Shown here: positions 33,394 to 42,576 of the stretch, in pieces | Layout of the letters: every line of letters starts with the position of its first letter | Numbering within the stretch: position 1 is the stretch's first letter | Origin: Algoriphagus oliviformis | GTDB lineage: Bacteria; Bacteroidota; Bacteroidia; Cytophagales; Cyclobacteriaceae | Assembly (NCBI RefSeq): GCF_017254915.1 | Contig: NZ_JAFKCT010000007.1 | Location: 1 to 64,000 of the forward strand | Direction: 5' to 3' | DNA length: 64,000 nucleotides | Program-made: the position numbers and the translations under genes | The notes under the pieces: model-generated | What the model saw: the letters and a program-made list of their open reading frames with translations, nothing else | Told to the model about the DNA's origin: nothing | Database searches by the model: none

Positions 33394-34617
33394 ATGCGAT
33401 TGGCAAAATATCTCCTGATTTCGGCGGCTTTCTTTTTTCAGCTCAAAGTAGCACAAGCCCAGCAAAGCATCCGAGGCTACTATGTAGATGCGGAGGGAAC
33501 GCGTAGAGACGCCGAATTCCAGTTTACCTTTGATCAAGAGGACTACGGAGAGTTTGTGGTGTTGGGAGAGGAGCCGAAGCGGGTGCTGACCCCGGGTAAG
33601 GTCAAGGAAGTGGGTTTTGAAAACGGTCGACTTTTTCAGTCCGAGACACTTCCAGACTCGCCAGAGCCAGTTTTCGTTTTGGTGATGCGAGATGGCTCTT
33701 TGGATCTTTTGAAATGGCAAAAGAACTATTTCATTCGGCAGGAGGATCAGGTCGTGGCATTGAAGGAACTGACCTCTACCAAAGATGTCAATGGCCAAGC
33801 TACCAAGGTCGTCACCAAACAATACCAAGGCGTGCTGATGTCGCTCTTGAAGCCCTCTCCGGATCAGGAAGACCTGAGCAAAGCCATCCGGAGCTCAGGT
33901 CTCAACGATCGCGATCTCTCGCGCATAGTAGATTTGTATCACGAGGCAAACGGCCTGGCCATCGACCGCACCGCTAGCGAGGCGCAGGGTCGCCCCTTTT
34001 CCGCCAAAATCAAGGTCCAAGCAGGTGTCGGGATACAGTCGCTTGTGAAGAACTTCGAAAACCAAGGCTTCAGCTACCAGTTGGAAAGCGGGATGTCCAC
34101 CTATGTGGAGGCAGGCGTGCGATTTAGGGACTTCAGAAACGCGCCACGCTTGTTTGTGGACTTGGGACTTGCCTACTATGGGGAATCCGATCGGGTTTTG
34201 GCGGAAGCATCCCGGATTTCCTATGAATTTGACGGAACTCAGACGTTTACGTCTTCTTCAGTGGTAATCCCCCTGGAGATACACTACATTTTTTCCAAGG
34301 GTAATACCTCGGAATGGTACGCAGGGACAGGGCTGAGTTTCTGGATCAGTTCCTACGAAAACGAGTCGGCCGAATTTACCCTCGACAATGGAGAACCGAC
34401 TCCGGCGACTCACCAGGATGATTTCGTCAGCAGAAAGCCGGCATCGGTCAGTCCAAACCTGAAGTTGGGTTGGGCAAAGAGCCTGTCTTCGAAAAGCCAG
34501 CTGTTCGTCGAGGCAAAGGGAGACTTGCTGCTCAAAAACTATGAGATGAGGCCGCTGACCTACTATGCGATCTACAATCTTGGCGTGCTGAGCCTTTCGG
34601 CCGGGGTGGCGTTTTAG
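33394..34617 (+). CDS. Secreted/outer-membrane protein, unknown family, paralogue A
   Basis: 407 residues. Signal peptide 1-23 (ending AQAQ). Two parts: an N-terminal domain (about 24-190) with short strands (VDAEGTRRDAEFQFTF, PKRVLTPGKVKEVGFENGRLF, LPDSPEPVFVLVMRDGSLDLLK), then from about 205 a run of alternating strands of outer-membrane barrel type that ends in SLSAGVAF with a C-terminal Phe. The next gene encodes a paralogue with the same layout and shared words (F.NG.LF, LPDS.EPVF, LH/RDFRN.PRL). Function unknown; likely an eight- to ten-stranded barrel with a periplasmic or surface head. Confidence 0.75.
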   Translation: MRLAKYLLISAAFFFQLKVAQAQQSIRGYYVDAEGTRRDAEFQFTFDQEDYGEFVVLGEEPKRVLTPGKVKEVGFENGRLFQSETLPDSPEPVFVLVMRDGSLDLLKWQKNYFIRQEDQVVALKELTSTKDVNGQATKVVTKQYQGVLMSLLKPSPDQEDLSKAIRSSGLNDRDLSRIVDLYHEANGLAIDRTASEAQGRPFSAKIKVQAGVGIQSLVKNFENQGFSYQLESGMSTYVEAGVRFRDFRNAPRLFVDLGLAYYGESDRVLAEASRISYEFDGTQTFTSSSVVIPLEIHYIFSKGNTSEWYAGTGLSFWISSYENESAEFTLDNGEPTPATHQDDFVSRKPASVSPNLKLGWAKSLSSKSQLFVEAKGDLLLKNYEMRPLTYYAIYNLGVLSLSAGVAF

Positions 34618-34836
34618 GCGGTCAGGCCATCTTGAAAAAGTTGACTAAGCTTATAGCCTGTCACAGGGTTCGCTTGCTTTGGCCAGCGTCAGGGTGTTGG
34701 TCTGTTCTTGCCAAAAATCAAAAAAGTAAAATCCTGGAAAATTAATTGTCAGAATTTCAGGTAACTAGCTGAGCTTCTTTTTAAGGCATAGTTAATTCGG
34801 CGTTTCCTTGCTAACTAGATTTGCAATTCTAGTTTT

Positions 34837-36102
34837 ATGCATAAAAAGTTTATCCTTCTGGCTCTCGTGTGCTGGATGTTTATCGGGGCTCCCCGTGTTT
34901 TTTCCCAGACTGATAGGCAGGCTGGTTTAGACTGGACGAATACCAATGCGACTGGCAGGGCCTCCGATTTCGTCATTTTGGATTCCGGGGAGAAGATCTT
35001 TGGAAGGATTGTCAGAAAATACAACCAGGCTTTCTATGACCAGATCGTGCTGGAGACGGGCGGAGCTCGCAGCACCTACCTCCCTCGGGATTTGAAGGTG
35101 TTTGGGCTGGACAATGGACAGCTATTTTTCTCCAGGCCTGTGCCGGATTCCAGCGAGCCGGTGTTTATCCAGATTCTCGTTTCTGGACCTATAGAACTGA
35201 GCGGCTACAGAGGCAGTCACTTTCTCGACGACGGGACGTCATACCGCCAACTGGATGCTTACTATACGGATGTGAAGTTGGACGGACGTCCTAGGAATAA
35301 ATTCGTCAAGCCCTATCTTTTTGTGCTCAAGTCGGCCCTAAAGGGAGAATGTGGAGTGGCGCTGTACTCCAAAATAGACCGGCTCCCAGATCATGAGGAG
35401 GCTTTTATCGATCTTTTGGAAAGCTATTATGCGTGTCAGGGCGGAGACTATCGGGTACACGTGGAGAAGGTTCCCTTTTTGAAGATGTCTCCCACTGCGG
35501 GGCTTGGCTTGTCTTATTTTTCGATCCAGGCCAACGAAAAAACGGACGGGAGAAATGATCAGCTGCTCAATAATATTGGATACCAGGGTTTTATTGGGCT
35601 GAGGCTGCATGATTTCAGAAATCTCCCGCGTCTGAGTGCCGATTTTCGGTTTGGCTTCTCCATGTTTAGCACCACCGTGCTTTCCAGCTATGCCGGCCCG
35701 CAATTCCTATGGACTGCTTCGGAACAACTCGAGGAAACGGCAATTTACCTGCCTGCAAGCGTCAACTATAGCCTGCTTAAAAACCAACGTTCGGAAATCT
35801 ACCTGGGCATCAGTGGCGGACTGTGGATCAAGGAGGTGACTTTTTCTGAGGGCATGATAGACCAGCGGCTATTGGGATCAGGGGAGACTCTTGTCCAAGA
35901 GGCCGAAATAGCCGAGGTGTTCGATTCCAAATTTATCCCAGGAGTCAAGTTGGGGTACAATTTGAGCCTCAATGCCAGACTCCGGCTGCTGATGGAACTG
36001 GAAGCCAAGCGGCAAAAGGAATACTATCGGTTCAGCCTTTTCTCCGACGAGTCGGAGTATTCCCGGGGAAGTATTTCATTTCAGGTGGGTCTAGAATTCT
36101 AA
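34837..36102 (+). CDS. Secreted/outer-membrane protein, unknown family, paralogue B
   Basis: 421 residues. Signal peptide 1-24 (ending FSQ). N-terminal strand-rich domain (SDFVILDSGEKIFGRIVRKYN, YLPRDLKVFGLDNGQLFFSRPVPDSSEPVFIQIL) followed by a barrel-type C-terminal half (GYQGFIGLRLHDFRNLPRLSADFRFGF ... ISFQVGLEF) ending in Phe. Two cysteines (ECGVALYS and YYACQGG) are unique to this copy and could form a disulfide. It is a diverged paralogue of the preceding protein, and the Kelch lipoprotein gene starts within five bases of its stop, so B and the lipoprotein are probably one operon. Confidence 0.75.
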   Translation: MHKKFILLALVCWMFIGAPRVFSQTDRQAGLDWTNTNATGRASDFVILDSGEKIFGRIVRKYNQAFYDQIVLETGGARSTYLPRDLKVFGLDNGQLFFSRPVPDSSEPVFIQILVSGPIELSGYRGSHFLDDGTSYRQLDAYYTDVKLDGRPRNKFVKPYLFVLKSALKGECGVALYSKIDRLPDHEEAFIDLLESYYACQGGDYRVHVEKVPFLKMSPTAGLGLSYFSIQANEKTDGRNDQLLNNIGYQGFIGLRLHDFRNLPRLSADFRFGFSMFSTTVLSSYAGPQFLWTASEQLEETAIYLPASVNYSLLKNQRSEIYLGISGGLWIKEVTFSEGMIDQRLLGSGETLVQEAEIAEVFDSKFIPGVKLGYNLSLNARLRLLMELEAKRQKEYYRFSLFSDESEYSRGSISFQVGLEF

Positions 36103-36106
36103 AGTG

Positions 36107-38164
36107 ATGATCAAAAGAATAGTAGTAGCGGTTGTTTCGGCGTGGTTGCTGGTGTCTTGTGCAGAGGATGAGGTAGTCCCAAGGACCAATCCCCGGTTCA
36201 GCGTGGCTTTTGTCCAGACTGTGGATCCGAGCGGGGTGGAGTTTGCTGCCAGCGTGTTTGACTATGGTTCCGATGAGATTTTGGAGCATGGATTTGTGTT
36301 TGCCAAAGATGGCCCCTTGAGTGTTGATCGCTCGGAGATCGTCCGAGCGGCTGGGGTTCCCGCCGCGGAGTTTAGGCTAAAGGCAAACTACGGCATGAAG
36401 GCCGGAGACCAGATGATTGTGTCGGCCTTTATCAAGACTGATTCTGGGGTGGTGTATTCCCTTCCATACTCCTTTGTCAGCCAAGGTTCGGACGGGTTTG
36501 TAATTGAACGCTACGAGATACCCAGCCAAGTTTATTTTGGGGATACGATCCGGGTGTATGCCAAATCTCTCCCGCGGTCACTTGGGCAGTATTCGGTGGA
36601 AGTGCAGGGGAAACCCGCAGTGGTTGCAGAGCTGGGAGAAGGTTATTTCGGGTTTGTGATCCCCGAGGGCCTTTCCTTTGAGGAGAATGGAGCTCTTTTG
36701 GAAGTGTTTGGGACGGATCTGAAAATAGCCGGAAAAGTACTGCATTTGGATCTTCCTCTGAAATTCAGGGACGCGGAGTTTACGGTGGGGGCGGCTCAAG
36801 AACTGAACTATTCCCAAGACTTGGTCATCACCGGGAAATATCTGGGCAAGGACCTCCCAGTCGTGAGCTATGTGTCGCAAAACGGGGACAAAACTGCTTT
36901 GCAAGTTTCGTCTGCAACGGAAGAACGCGTAACTGTAAAATTGACGGCCTATTTTGGGGAAATGAAGCCCAAATTGGATGTGAAGGTCAGGGGTAAACAC
37001 TACCAGTTGGAAGGGAGGCTACAGCTCAGGGAAACCAAAATCTTCCCGGGTCAAGCTACAACTTTCCATGGCAGCTCCGGGGTGTTTGTACTTAAGGGAG
37101 AAAACTTCAATCCCCACTCCGTAGACTACAACAGGCTGGAGTTTTCTCCGGACTTTCTGAGGTATTGGGTGCATTCGGTGAGTTCCTCCGAGATCGAGAT
37201 TTCTTATGAGTATCGGGGAGAGCAGGCTGGCGCAAGGTCGACGGACCTGTTTGTGGTAAATGGAGGGGTGCGTTCGGCAAACTCGCTCAACCTCCGATGG
37301 ACCGCTCCGGCCATTCCGATAATGCTCTTTGAGACGGCGGACGCCTATCTTGAGGGCCGGGCCGTTTCCTTGGAAAACAAGGGCTATCTGATAAGCAACA
37401 GGGGGATCTTCGAAATCGACCCCTTTGCCAAAAGCCATTCGAAACTTGCGGATTTCCCGTTGGGAAATGAAGGAGTGTCGCACCGATTCGCCATTGCAGC
37501 GGAAGGCAAGGTCTATTTCAGCTTGTCTGTCGGATATGATTATTCTGCCGAGAAGTTGTTTTATGTTTTTGATCCCGCTACTAGGAGGGTAACCCAGCTC
37601 CCGAGCATTCCGAGCCGGGATAATTCTTTCCATTCGATCGTCTACCACCAGGGCTATTTGTACTACCACGGAGACAGAATTGAGCCGGAGACCGGATATG
37701 ACGGGGATATCCAGCGGCATCGATTTGACCTGGCGCGTAATACTTGGGAGCAGCTGCCGAGCCTGTCCGAGCACGACGGCTATCGAAACTACCACAACAC
37801 GTTTGAGTGGAAGGGCGAAATCTATTCGGTGTCGCCGATTGCTCTCGACGATGCCACACGATACGGAACGGGCGTCTTCAAATTTGACACGAGCGCCTAC
37901 ACCTGGGAGCGTGTCTATTTTTTGGAGGGGCAAACTCTCTCTTCCGATGCAAACCAGGCCATCGTCATAGGCGACAAGATGTACCTCAAAGGACCGTATG
38001 ACTTTTGGGAAATGGAGTTGGGCACTTGGAAGGTGAGCAATCCTGACTACCTCGGTGAGCGATATGCCTTTGTGTATCCTACCATGGGCTTCTCGGTGGG
38101 AGGCAAATTTTACTTTGTGGATTGGTACAGGGTATTGGAGTTTGATGCCGAATACTTTTATTGA
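36107..38164 (+). CDS. Lipoprotein with IPT/TIG-like and Kelch-like domains
   Basis: 685 residues from ATG 36107 (a GTG precedes it). Lipobox LLVSC (Cys19 counting from that ATG) and acidic AEDE tail suggest surface exposure. A Bacteroidota-type beta-sandwich (about 30-125, with LEHGFVFAKDGP) is followed by two or three IPT/TIG-like immunoglobulin domains (about 130-400) and a Kelch propeller (about 410-680; FAIAAEGKVYFSLSV, YVFDPATRRVTQLPSIPSRDNSFHSIVYHQGYLYYHG, HRFDLARNTWEQLPSLSEHDGYRNYHNTFEWKGEIYSV). It likely binds a ligand or partner at the surface. It pairs with the barrel-type protein encoded just upstream. Confidence 0.8.
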   Translation: MIKRIVVAVVSAWLLVSCAEDEVVPRTNPRFSVAFVQTVDPSGVEFAASVFDYGSDEILEHGFVFAKDGPLSVDRSEIVRAAGVPAAEFRLKANYGMKAGDQMIVSAFIKTDSGVVYSLPYSFVSQGSDGFVIERYEIPSQVYFGDTIRVYAKSLPRSLGQYSVEVQGKPAVVAELGEGYFGFVIPEGLSFEENGALLEVFGTDLKIAGKVLHLDLPLKFRDAEFTVGAAQELNYSQDLVITGKYLGKDLPVVSYVSQNGDKTALQVSSATEERVTVKLTAYFGEMKPKLDVKVRGKHYQLEGRLQLRETKIFPGQATTFHGSSGVFVLKGENFNPHSVDYNRLEFSPDFLRYWVHSVSSSEIEISYEYRGEQAGARSTDLFVVNGGVRSANSLNLRWTAPAIPIMLFETADAYLEGRAVSLENKGYLISNRGIFEIDPFAKSHSKLADFPLGNEGVSHRFAIAAEGKVYFSLSVGYDYSAEKLFYVFDPATRRVTQLPSIPSRDNSFHSIVYHQGYLYYHGDRIEPETGYDGDIQRHRFDLARNTWEQLPSLSEHDGYRNYHNTFEWKGEIYSVSPIALDDATRYGTGVFKFDTSAYTWERVYFLEGQTLSSDANQAIVIGDKMYLKGPYDFWEMELGTWKVSNPDYLGERYAFVYPTMGFSVGGKFYFVDWYRVLEFDAEYFY

Positions 38165-38235
38165 GAAGGGGATTTCGACCAGGATGCCTGCCATTCTGAC
38201 TCCATTCCTTTTTGGCACCTGTCTTGAAACATTAG

Positions 38236-38268
38236 GAAGAACCTTCTTAAATTGAAGGTTCTTCTTTT
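38236..38268 (+). terminator. Terminator after the Kelch lipoprotein gene
   Basis: GAAGAACCTTC (38236-38246), loop of 7, GAAGGTTCTTC (38254-38264), then TTTT. Perfect 11-base stem. Confidence 0.9.
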
Positions 38269-38310
38269 AGTTTAGCTATATACTGACAGCGCGGCTGTCA
38301 TTCTGTCCAT

Positions 38311-40791
38311 ATGAACCAATTCGAAAATTCCTTATTCCAAAACTTCATGACCGGGGATTATTCCGGCGAAGGGGATCTCATCCAGCTTATCACCGACGAG
38401 GAGGAGGAGGATTCCGGCAAAGAGTCTTTTGGAGAGGAGATTCCCATTCTTTCCGTCCGCAACACCGTCCTGTTCCCCGGAGTGGTCATCCCGATCACCG
38501 TGGGCAGGCAGCGCTCGATCCGCTTGGTCAAGAAGGCCCACAAGGGCGACAAGCTGATTGGCGTGTGCGCGCAGATCAACCCAAACAATGACGATCCCGC
38601 TTGGGACGACATCTATTCCGTGGGTACGCTGGCCAAGATTATCAAGATGATCGTCCTGCCGGACGGCAATACCACGATCATCATTCAGGGGAAAAAACGC
38701 TTCAAAGTGCGGGAGCAGGTCACAGACGACCCTTACTTCATGGCCAAGGTGGACTATTTGGAGGAAAACTTTCCAAAGAACTCCAAGAAGATCAAGGCCC
38801 TGGAGGAATCACTGAAGGAGGCGGCGACCAAGATTTTGCATCTCAATCCGGAGATTCCCCGCGAGGCGCAAGTCGCGCTGGACAATATCGACAATACGCC
38901 TTTTCTCACGCATTTCCTCTCTTCAAATATCAACGCCCCCGTGGAATCCAAGCAGCGCCTGTTGGAGATCAACGACGGCGTGGAGCGCGCTACCCTCCTG
39001 CTGGAGTACATGATGAAGGATATCCAGATGCTGGAGCTGAAATCCGAAATCCACAAAAAAGTCCATACCGACATCGACCAGCAGCAGCGGGACTACTTCC
39101 TGCGCCAGCAGATGAAGGTCCTGCAGACCGAGCTGGGAGAGGAAGGGCCGGAAAAAGAGGTGGAAGACCTGCGTCTTCGTGGAGAGGAAAAAAACTGGCC
39201 TGCCGAAGTCAAAAAGCATTTCGAGAAGGAGCTGGACAAGATCCTCCGGATCAACCCCTCCGCCGCTGAATATCCCATTGCGCTCAACTATGCCGAGACG
39301 CTGGTGGAGCTGCCGTGGAACGAGTTTACCCAGGACAACTTTGACCTGAAACATGCCCGGGCGATTTTGGACGAAGACCATTTTGGCTTGGACAAGGTTA
39401 AGGAGCGCATCATCGAATACCTCGCGGTGTTGAAGCTGAAAAATGACCTCAAAGGTCCCATCCTTTGCCTATATGGCCCTCCTGGCGTGGGTAAGACCTC
39501 TTTGGGCAAGTCTATTGCGGCGGCTTTGGGTAGGAAATACATCCGCATGTCCCTTGGCGGACTGCACGACGAGGCCGAGATACGCGGCCACCGCAAGACC
39601 TATGTCGGTGCCATGCCCGGCAAGATCATCCAAAACATGAAAAAGGTGAAGATCTCCAATCCGGTCTATGTACTGGACGAGATCGACAAGCTTTCCTCGG
39701 ATTTCAGGGGAGATCCTTCCTCGGCTTTCTTGGAAGTGCTCGATCCGGAGCAAAACAGCACCTTCCTGGACAACTACCTGGAGGTGGAGTATGACCTGAG
39801 CAAGGTGCTTTTCATCGCTACGGCAAACTCCCTGGATACCATCCAACCGGCCCTTCGCGACCGTATGGAGATCATCGAGGTGACGGGCTATACCCAAGAG
39901 GAAAAGCTGGAAATCGCCAAGCGTCACCTGGTACCCAAGCAGCGCAAAGAACATGGGCTGAAGGCCAAGGACATATCCTTTGACAAAGCCGCGCTGGTCA
40001 AGATCATCGAGGACTACACCCGAGAGTCTGGCGTCAGGGGCCTAGAGCGTGCCATCGGCAAAGTCACCCGAAACATCGCCAAGTCCATCGCGATGGAGGA
40101 GGAGTATACGCACAAGGTCAACACCGAGGCGGTCAGGAGGATTTTGGGTGCAGAGATCTTCGACAAGGAGACCTACCAGGACAACAGCGTGGCTGGCGTC
40201 GTGACGGGCCTGGCATGGACCAGTGTGGGAGGCGAGATACTCTTCATCGAGTCCAGCCTGAGCAAAGGGCGCGGGAAGCTGACGCTCTCCGGCCAGCTGG
40301 GAGATGTGATGAAAGAGTCGGCCGTGACCGCACTTTCCTACCTCAGATCCAAAGCGGAGACTCTGGGGATAGACCATCGGGTATTTGACCAGTACGACTT
40401 GCATATCCATGTGCCTGCTGGAGCGGTGCCAAAAGACGGCCCATCGGCAGGGATCACCATGCTGACTGCGATGGCTTCGGTCTACACCCAGCGGAAAGTC
40501 AAAGCGAAGGTGGCCATGACTGGCGAAATAAGCCTGATCGGCAAAGTCATGCCGGTAGGCGGGATCAAGGAAAAAATCCTGGCGGCAAAGAGAGCCGGAA
40601 TCAAGGAGATCATCCTTTGCAAAAAGAACCTGCGCGACATCGAAGAGATCGACCCACAATACGTCAAGGGAATCGAATTCCACTTTGTGGATAGGGTAAA
40701 AGAAGTGCTGGATATCGCGCTGACCAAAAGCCTGGTGGACCAGCCTTTGAAATTTACTTTCTCGCAAGAGCCAAAAAACTCCCAAGACTAG
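38311..40791 (+). CDS. lon: ATP-dependent Lon protease
   Basis: 826 residues. LON substrate-binding N-domain (about 50-240, IPILSVRNTVLFPGVVIPITVGR), AAA+ domain with Walker A YGPPGVGKTSLGKS and Walker B VYVLDEIDKL, sensor region and the C-terminal protease domain with PKDGPSAGITMLTA (catalytic Ser) and MPVGGIKEKILAAKRAG (catalytic Lys). It degrades misfolded and short-lived regulatory proteins in the cytoplasm. The N-terminus carries an extra acidic stretch (DEEEEDSGKESFGEE), usual for Bacteroidota. It stands between two terminators as a single transcription unit. Confidence 0.98.
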   Translation: MNQFENSLFQNFMTGDYSGEGDLIQLITDEEEEDSGKESFGEEIPILSVRNTVLFPGVVIPITVGRQRSIRLVKKAHKGDKLIGVCAQINPNNDDPAWDDIYSVGTLAKIIKMIVLPDGNTTIIIQGKKRFKVREQVTDDPYFMAKVDYLEENFPKNSKKIKALEESLKEAATKILHLNPEIPREAQVALDNIDNTPFLTHFLSSNINAPVESKQRLLEINDGVERATLLLEYMMKDIQMLELKSEIHKKVHTDIDQQQRDYFLRQQMKVLQTELGEEGPEKEVEDLRLRGEEKNWPAEVKKHFEKELDKILRINPSAAEYPIALNYAETLVELPWNEFTQDNFDLKHARAILDEDHFGLDKVKERIIEYLAVLKLKNDLKGPILCLYGPPGVGKTSLGKSIAAALGRKYIRMSLGGLHDEAEIRGHRKTYVGAMPGKIIQNMKKVKISNPVYVLDEIDKLSSDFRGDPSSAFLEVLDPEQNSTFLDNYLEVEYDLSKVLFIATANSLDTIQPALRDRMEIIEVTGYTQEEKLEIAKRHLVPKQRKEHGLKAKDISFDKAALVKIIEDYTRESGVRGLERAIGKVTRNIAKSIAMEEEYTHKVNTEAVRRILGAEIFDKETYQDNSVAGVVTGLAWTSVGGEILFIESSLSKGRGKLTLSGQLGDVMKESAVTALSYLRSKAETLGIDHRVFDQYDLHIHVPAGAVPKDGPSAGITMLTAMASVYTQRKVKAKVAMTGEISLIGKVMPVGGIKEKILAAKRAGIKEIILCKKNLRDIEEIDPQYVKGIEFHFVDRVKEVLDIALTKSLVDQPLKFTFSQEPKNSQD

Positions 40792-40794
40792 GCT

Positions 40795-40835
40795 AAGGAC
40801 GGCTTTTCCTCTTCTGGGAAAGCCGTCCTTTTCTT
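40795..40835 (+). terminator. Terminator after lon
   Basis: AAGGACGGCTTTTCC (40795-40809) pairs with GGGAAAGCCGTCCTT (40816-40830) with one mismatch or G-T; followed by TTCTTTT. Confidence 0.85.
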
Positions 40836-40873
40836 TTGAAACTAAACCACATTCACTACACCACAACATTGCC

Positions 40874-42271
40874 ATGAACCAAATCGAATCGCTGACTCCT
40901 CGACAGATCGTCGCGGAGCTGGACAAATACATCATAGGACAGAAAGAAGCCAAACGCAACGTCGCGATCGCCCTGCGAAACCGCATCCGTCGCATGATGG
41001 TGAAGTCCGAAATCCAAAAGGACATCGTCCCCAACAATATCCTCCTGATCGGAAGTACGGGCGTGGGTAAGACCGAGATAGCCAGACGCTTGGCCAAGGT
41101 CGCCAACGCGCCCTTTACCAAAGTGGAAGCCTCCAAGTTTACCGAGGTGGGCTACGTCGGGCGTGACGTGGAGAGCATGGTCCGCGACCTGGTGGAGCAG
41201 TCGGTGCACCTCGTGCGTGAGATCAAAAACGAGGCGGTCAAAGTAAAAGCTGCCGAGGCGGTCGAGGAAGTGATCCTGGATATCCTGATCCCTCCGGTGA
41301 AAAGTGCGGGCTTTACCCGCTCGGTTCCAGCCAATACGGATTTGGAAAGCGAGCCAGACTCCGATGCCGAGCTCAATGAAAGGACGCGGGAGCGCTTTCG
41401 GGAGAAGCTCCGAAATGGAGAGATGGATGATCGCAAGATCGAGATCAACGTGAAAGCCAACAACTCGGTCGGTATCGGCATGATCGGCAACGGCATGATC
41501 GATGATGCGAGCATGGCTGGACTGCAGGATATGATCTCCGGCATGATGCCCAAAAAGACCAAAAAGCGCAAGCTGAGCATCGCGGAAGCACGTAAGGTCT
41601 TGCTGGAAGAGGAGGTGTCGAAGCTGGTGGATTTTGACGAGGTGAAGGAAGAGGCGATCAAGCTCGCCGAAAACAATGGCATCATCTTCATCGACGAGAT
41701 AGACAAAATCGCCACCAAGTCCAGCAAGGGCGGAGGCGGTCCGGATGTGAGCCGGGAGGGCGTGCAGCGGGATCTGTTGCCTATAGTCGAGGGATCGGCG
41801 GTGAATACCAAATACGGGGTAGTGAACACCGACCACGTGCTCTTCATCGCAGCGGGTGCTTTTCACGTGAGCAAGCCTTCGGACTTGATCCCCGAGCTAC
41901 AGGGTAGATTCCCTATCCGCGTGGAGCTGCAGAGCCTCACCCAGGAGGATTTCTCCCGCATTTTGCGCGAGCCAAAAAACGCCCTGACCAAACAGTACCA
42001 GGCCCTTTTCGACGCCGAGCAGGTTTCGCTGGAGTTTAACGACGAAGCCATTGAGGAAATATCCCGCATCGCCTTCCTGATCAACCAAGAGGTGGAAAAC
42101 ATCGGCGCCCGCAGGCTGCACACGGTCATGAGCCACCTGCTCAATGACTTTCTCTTCGAAGTGCCGGACGTGATCGAGGCCAATTCCAAGATCATGGTGA
42201 CCAAGGAAATGGTCGCCGACCGTCTCAATACCTTGGTGAAAAACAGGGATCTATCCCAGTATATACTTTAA
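40874..42271 (+). CDS. hslU: ATPase subunit HslU of the HslUV protease
   Basis: 465 residues. N-terminal LTPRQIVAELDKYIIGQKEAKRNVAIALRNR, Walker A GSTGVGKTEIARRL (Lys66), the pore motif GYVGRD, the intermediate I-domain (about 110-240), Walker B IIFIDEIDKIA, SREGVQRDLLPIVEG and sensor/Arg finger ELQGRFPIRVEL, ending in SQYIL whose tail inserts into HslV. It unfolds substrates for the HslV peptidase. hslV is not adjacent in this window, so the partner must be encoded elsewhere; Bacteroidota often separate the two. Confidence 0.97.
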   Translation: MNQIESLTPRQIVAELDKYIIGQKEAKRNVAIALRNRIRRMMVKSEIQKDIVPNNILLIGSTGVGKTEIARRLAKVANAPFTKVEASKFTEVGYVGRDVESMVRDLVEQSVHLVREIKNEAVKVKAAEAVEEVILDILIPPVKSAGFTRSVPANTDLESEPDSDAELNERTRERFREKLRNGEMDDRKIEINVKANNSVGIGMIGNGMIDDASMAGLQDMISGMMPKKTKKRKLSIAEARKVLLEEEVSKLVDFDEVKEEAIKLAENNGIIFIDEIDKIATKSSKGGGGPDVSREGVQRDLLPIVEGSAVNTKYGVVNTDHVLFIAAGAFHVSKPSDLIPELQGRFPIRVELQSLTQEDFSRILREPKNALTKQYQALFDAEQVSLEFNDEAIEEISRIAFLINQEVENIGARRLHTVMSHLLNDFLFEVPDVIEANSKIMVTKEMVADRLNTLVKNRDLSQYIL

Positions 42272-42372
42272 AAAGGTTTGTCCGCAATCTTGCCAATTGA
42301 AAACTGATCATTGTACATTGGTGATTCAAGCAATTTTCAATGATCAATCATCAAGCTCAAGGATCAAGTTTA

Positions 42373-42576
42373 ATGGTCTTCCATCACTTGCCAGTAAGCG
42401 AATTTGCTTCTTTAATCGGGCTGAAAGTCCCCGCCACGGCAGGCGAAGACCGAATACCGAAATAGGGCACCGTTGAACTTTCTTTGATAGACCAAAAGTT
42501 GGGAGAAATCCCGACAAATGTGTTTGATCTCGTCACTACCATTTTTAATTCGATCCTAAAGCAAGAGAGCACTTGA
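42373..42576 (+). pseudogene. Possible small ORF interrupted by TAG, overlapping the SDR start
   Basis: ATG 42373 reads 30 codons (MVFHHLPVSEFASLIGLKVP...), meets TAG at 42463-42465, and continues in the same frame for 36 more codons (GTVELSLIDQKLGEIPTNVF...) to a TGA at 42574-42576. The continued reading looks protein-like, and the final TGA overlaps the TTG start of the SDR gene in TTGA, the usual form of translational coupling. Either a decayed gene with a single nonsense codon or chance. No family is recognised. The preceding 100 bases (42272-42372) are AT-rich repeats of short GATCAA/CAATTTTCAATG words with no gene. Confidence 0.3.
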
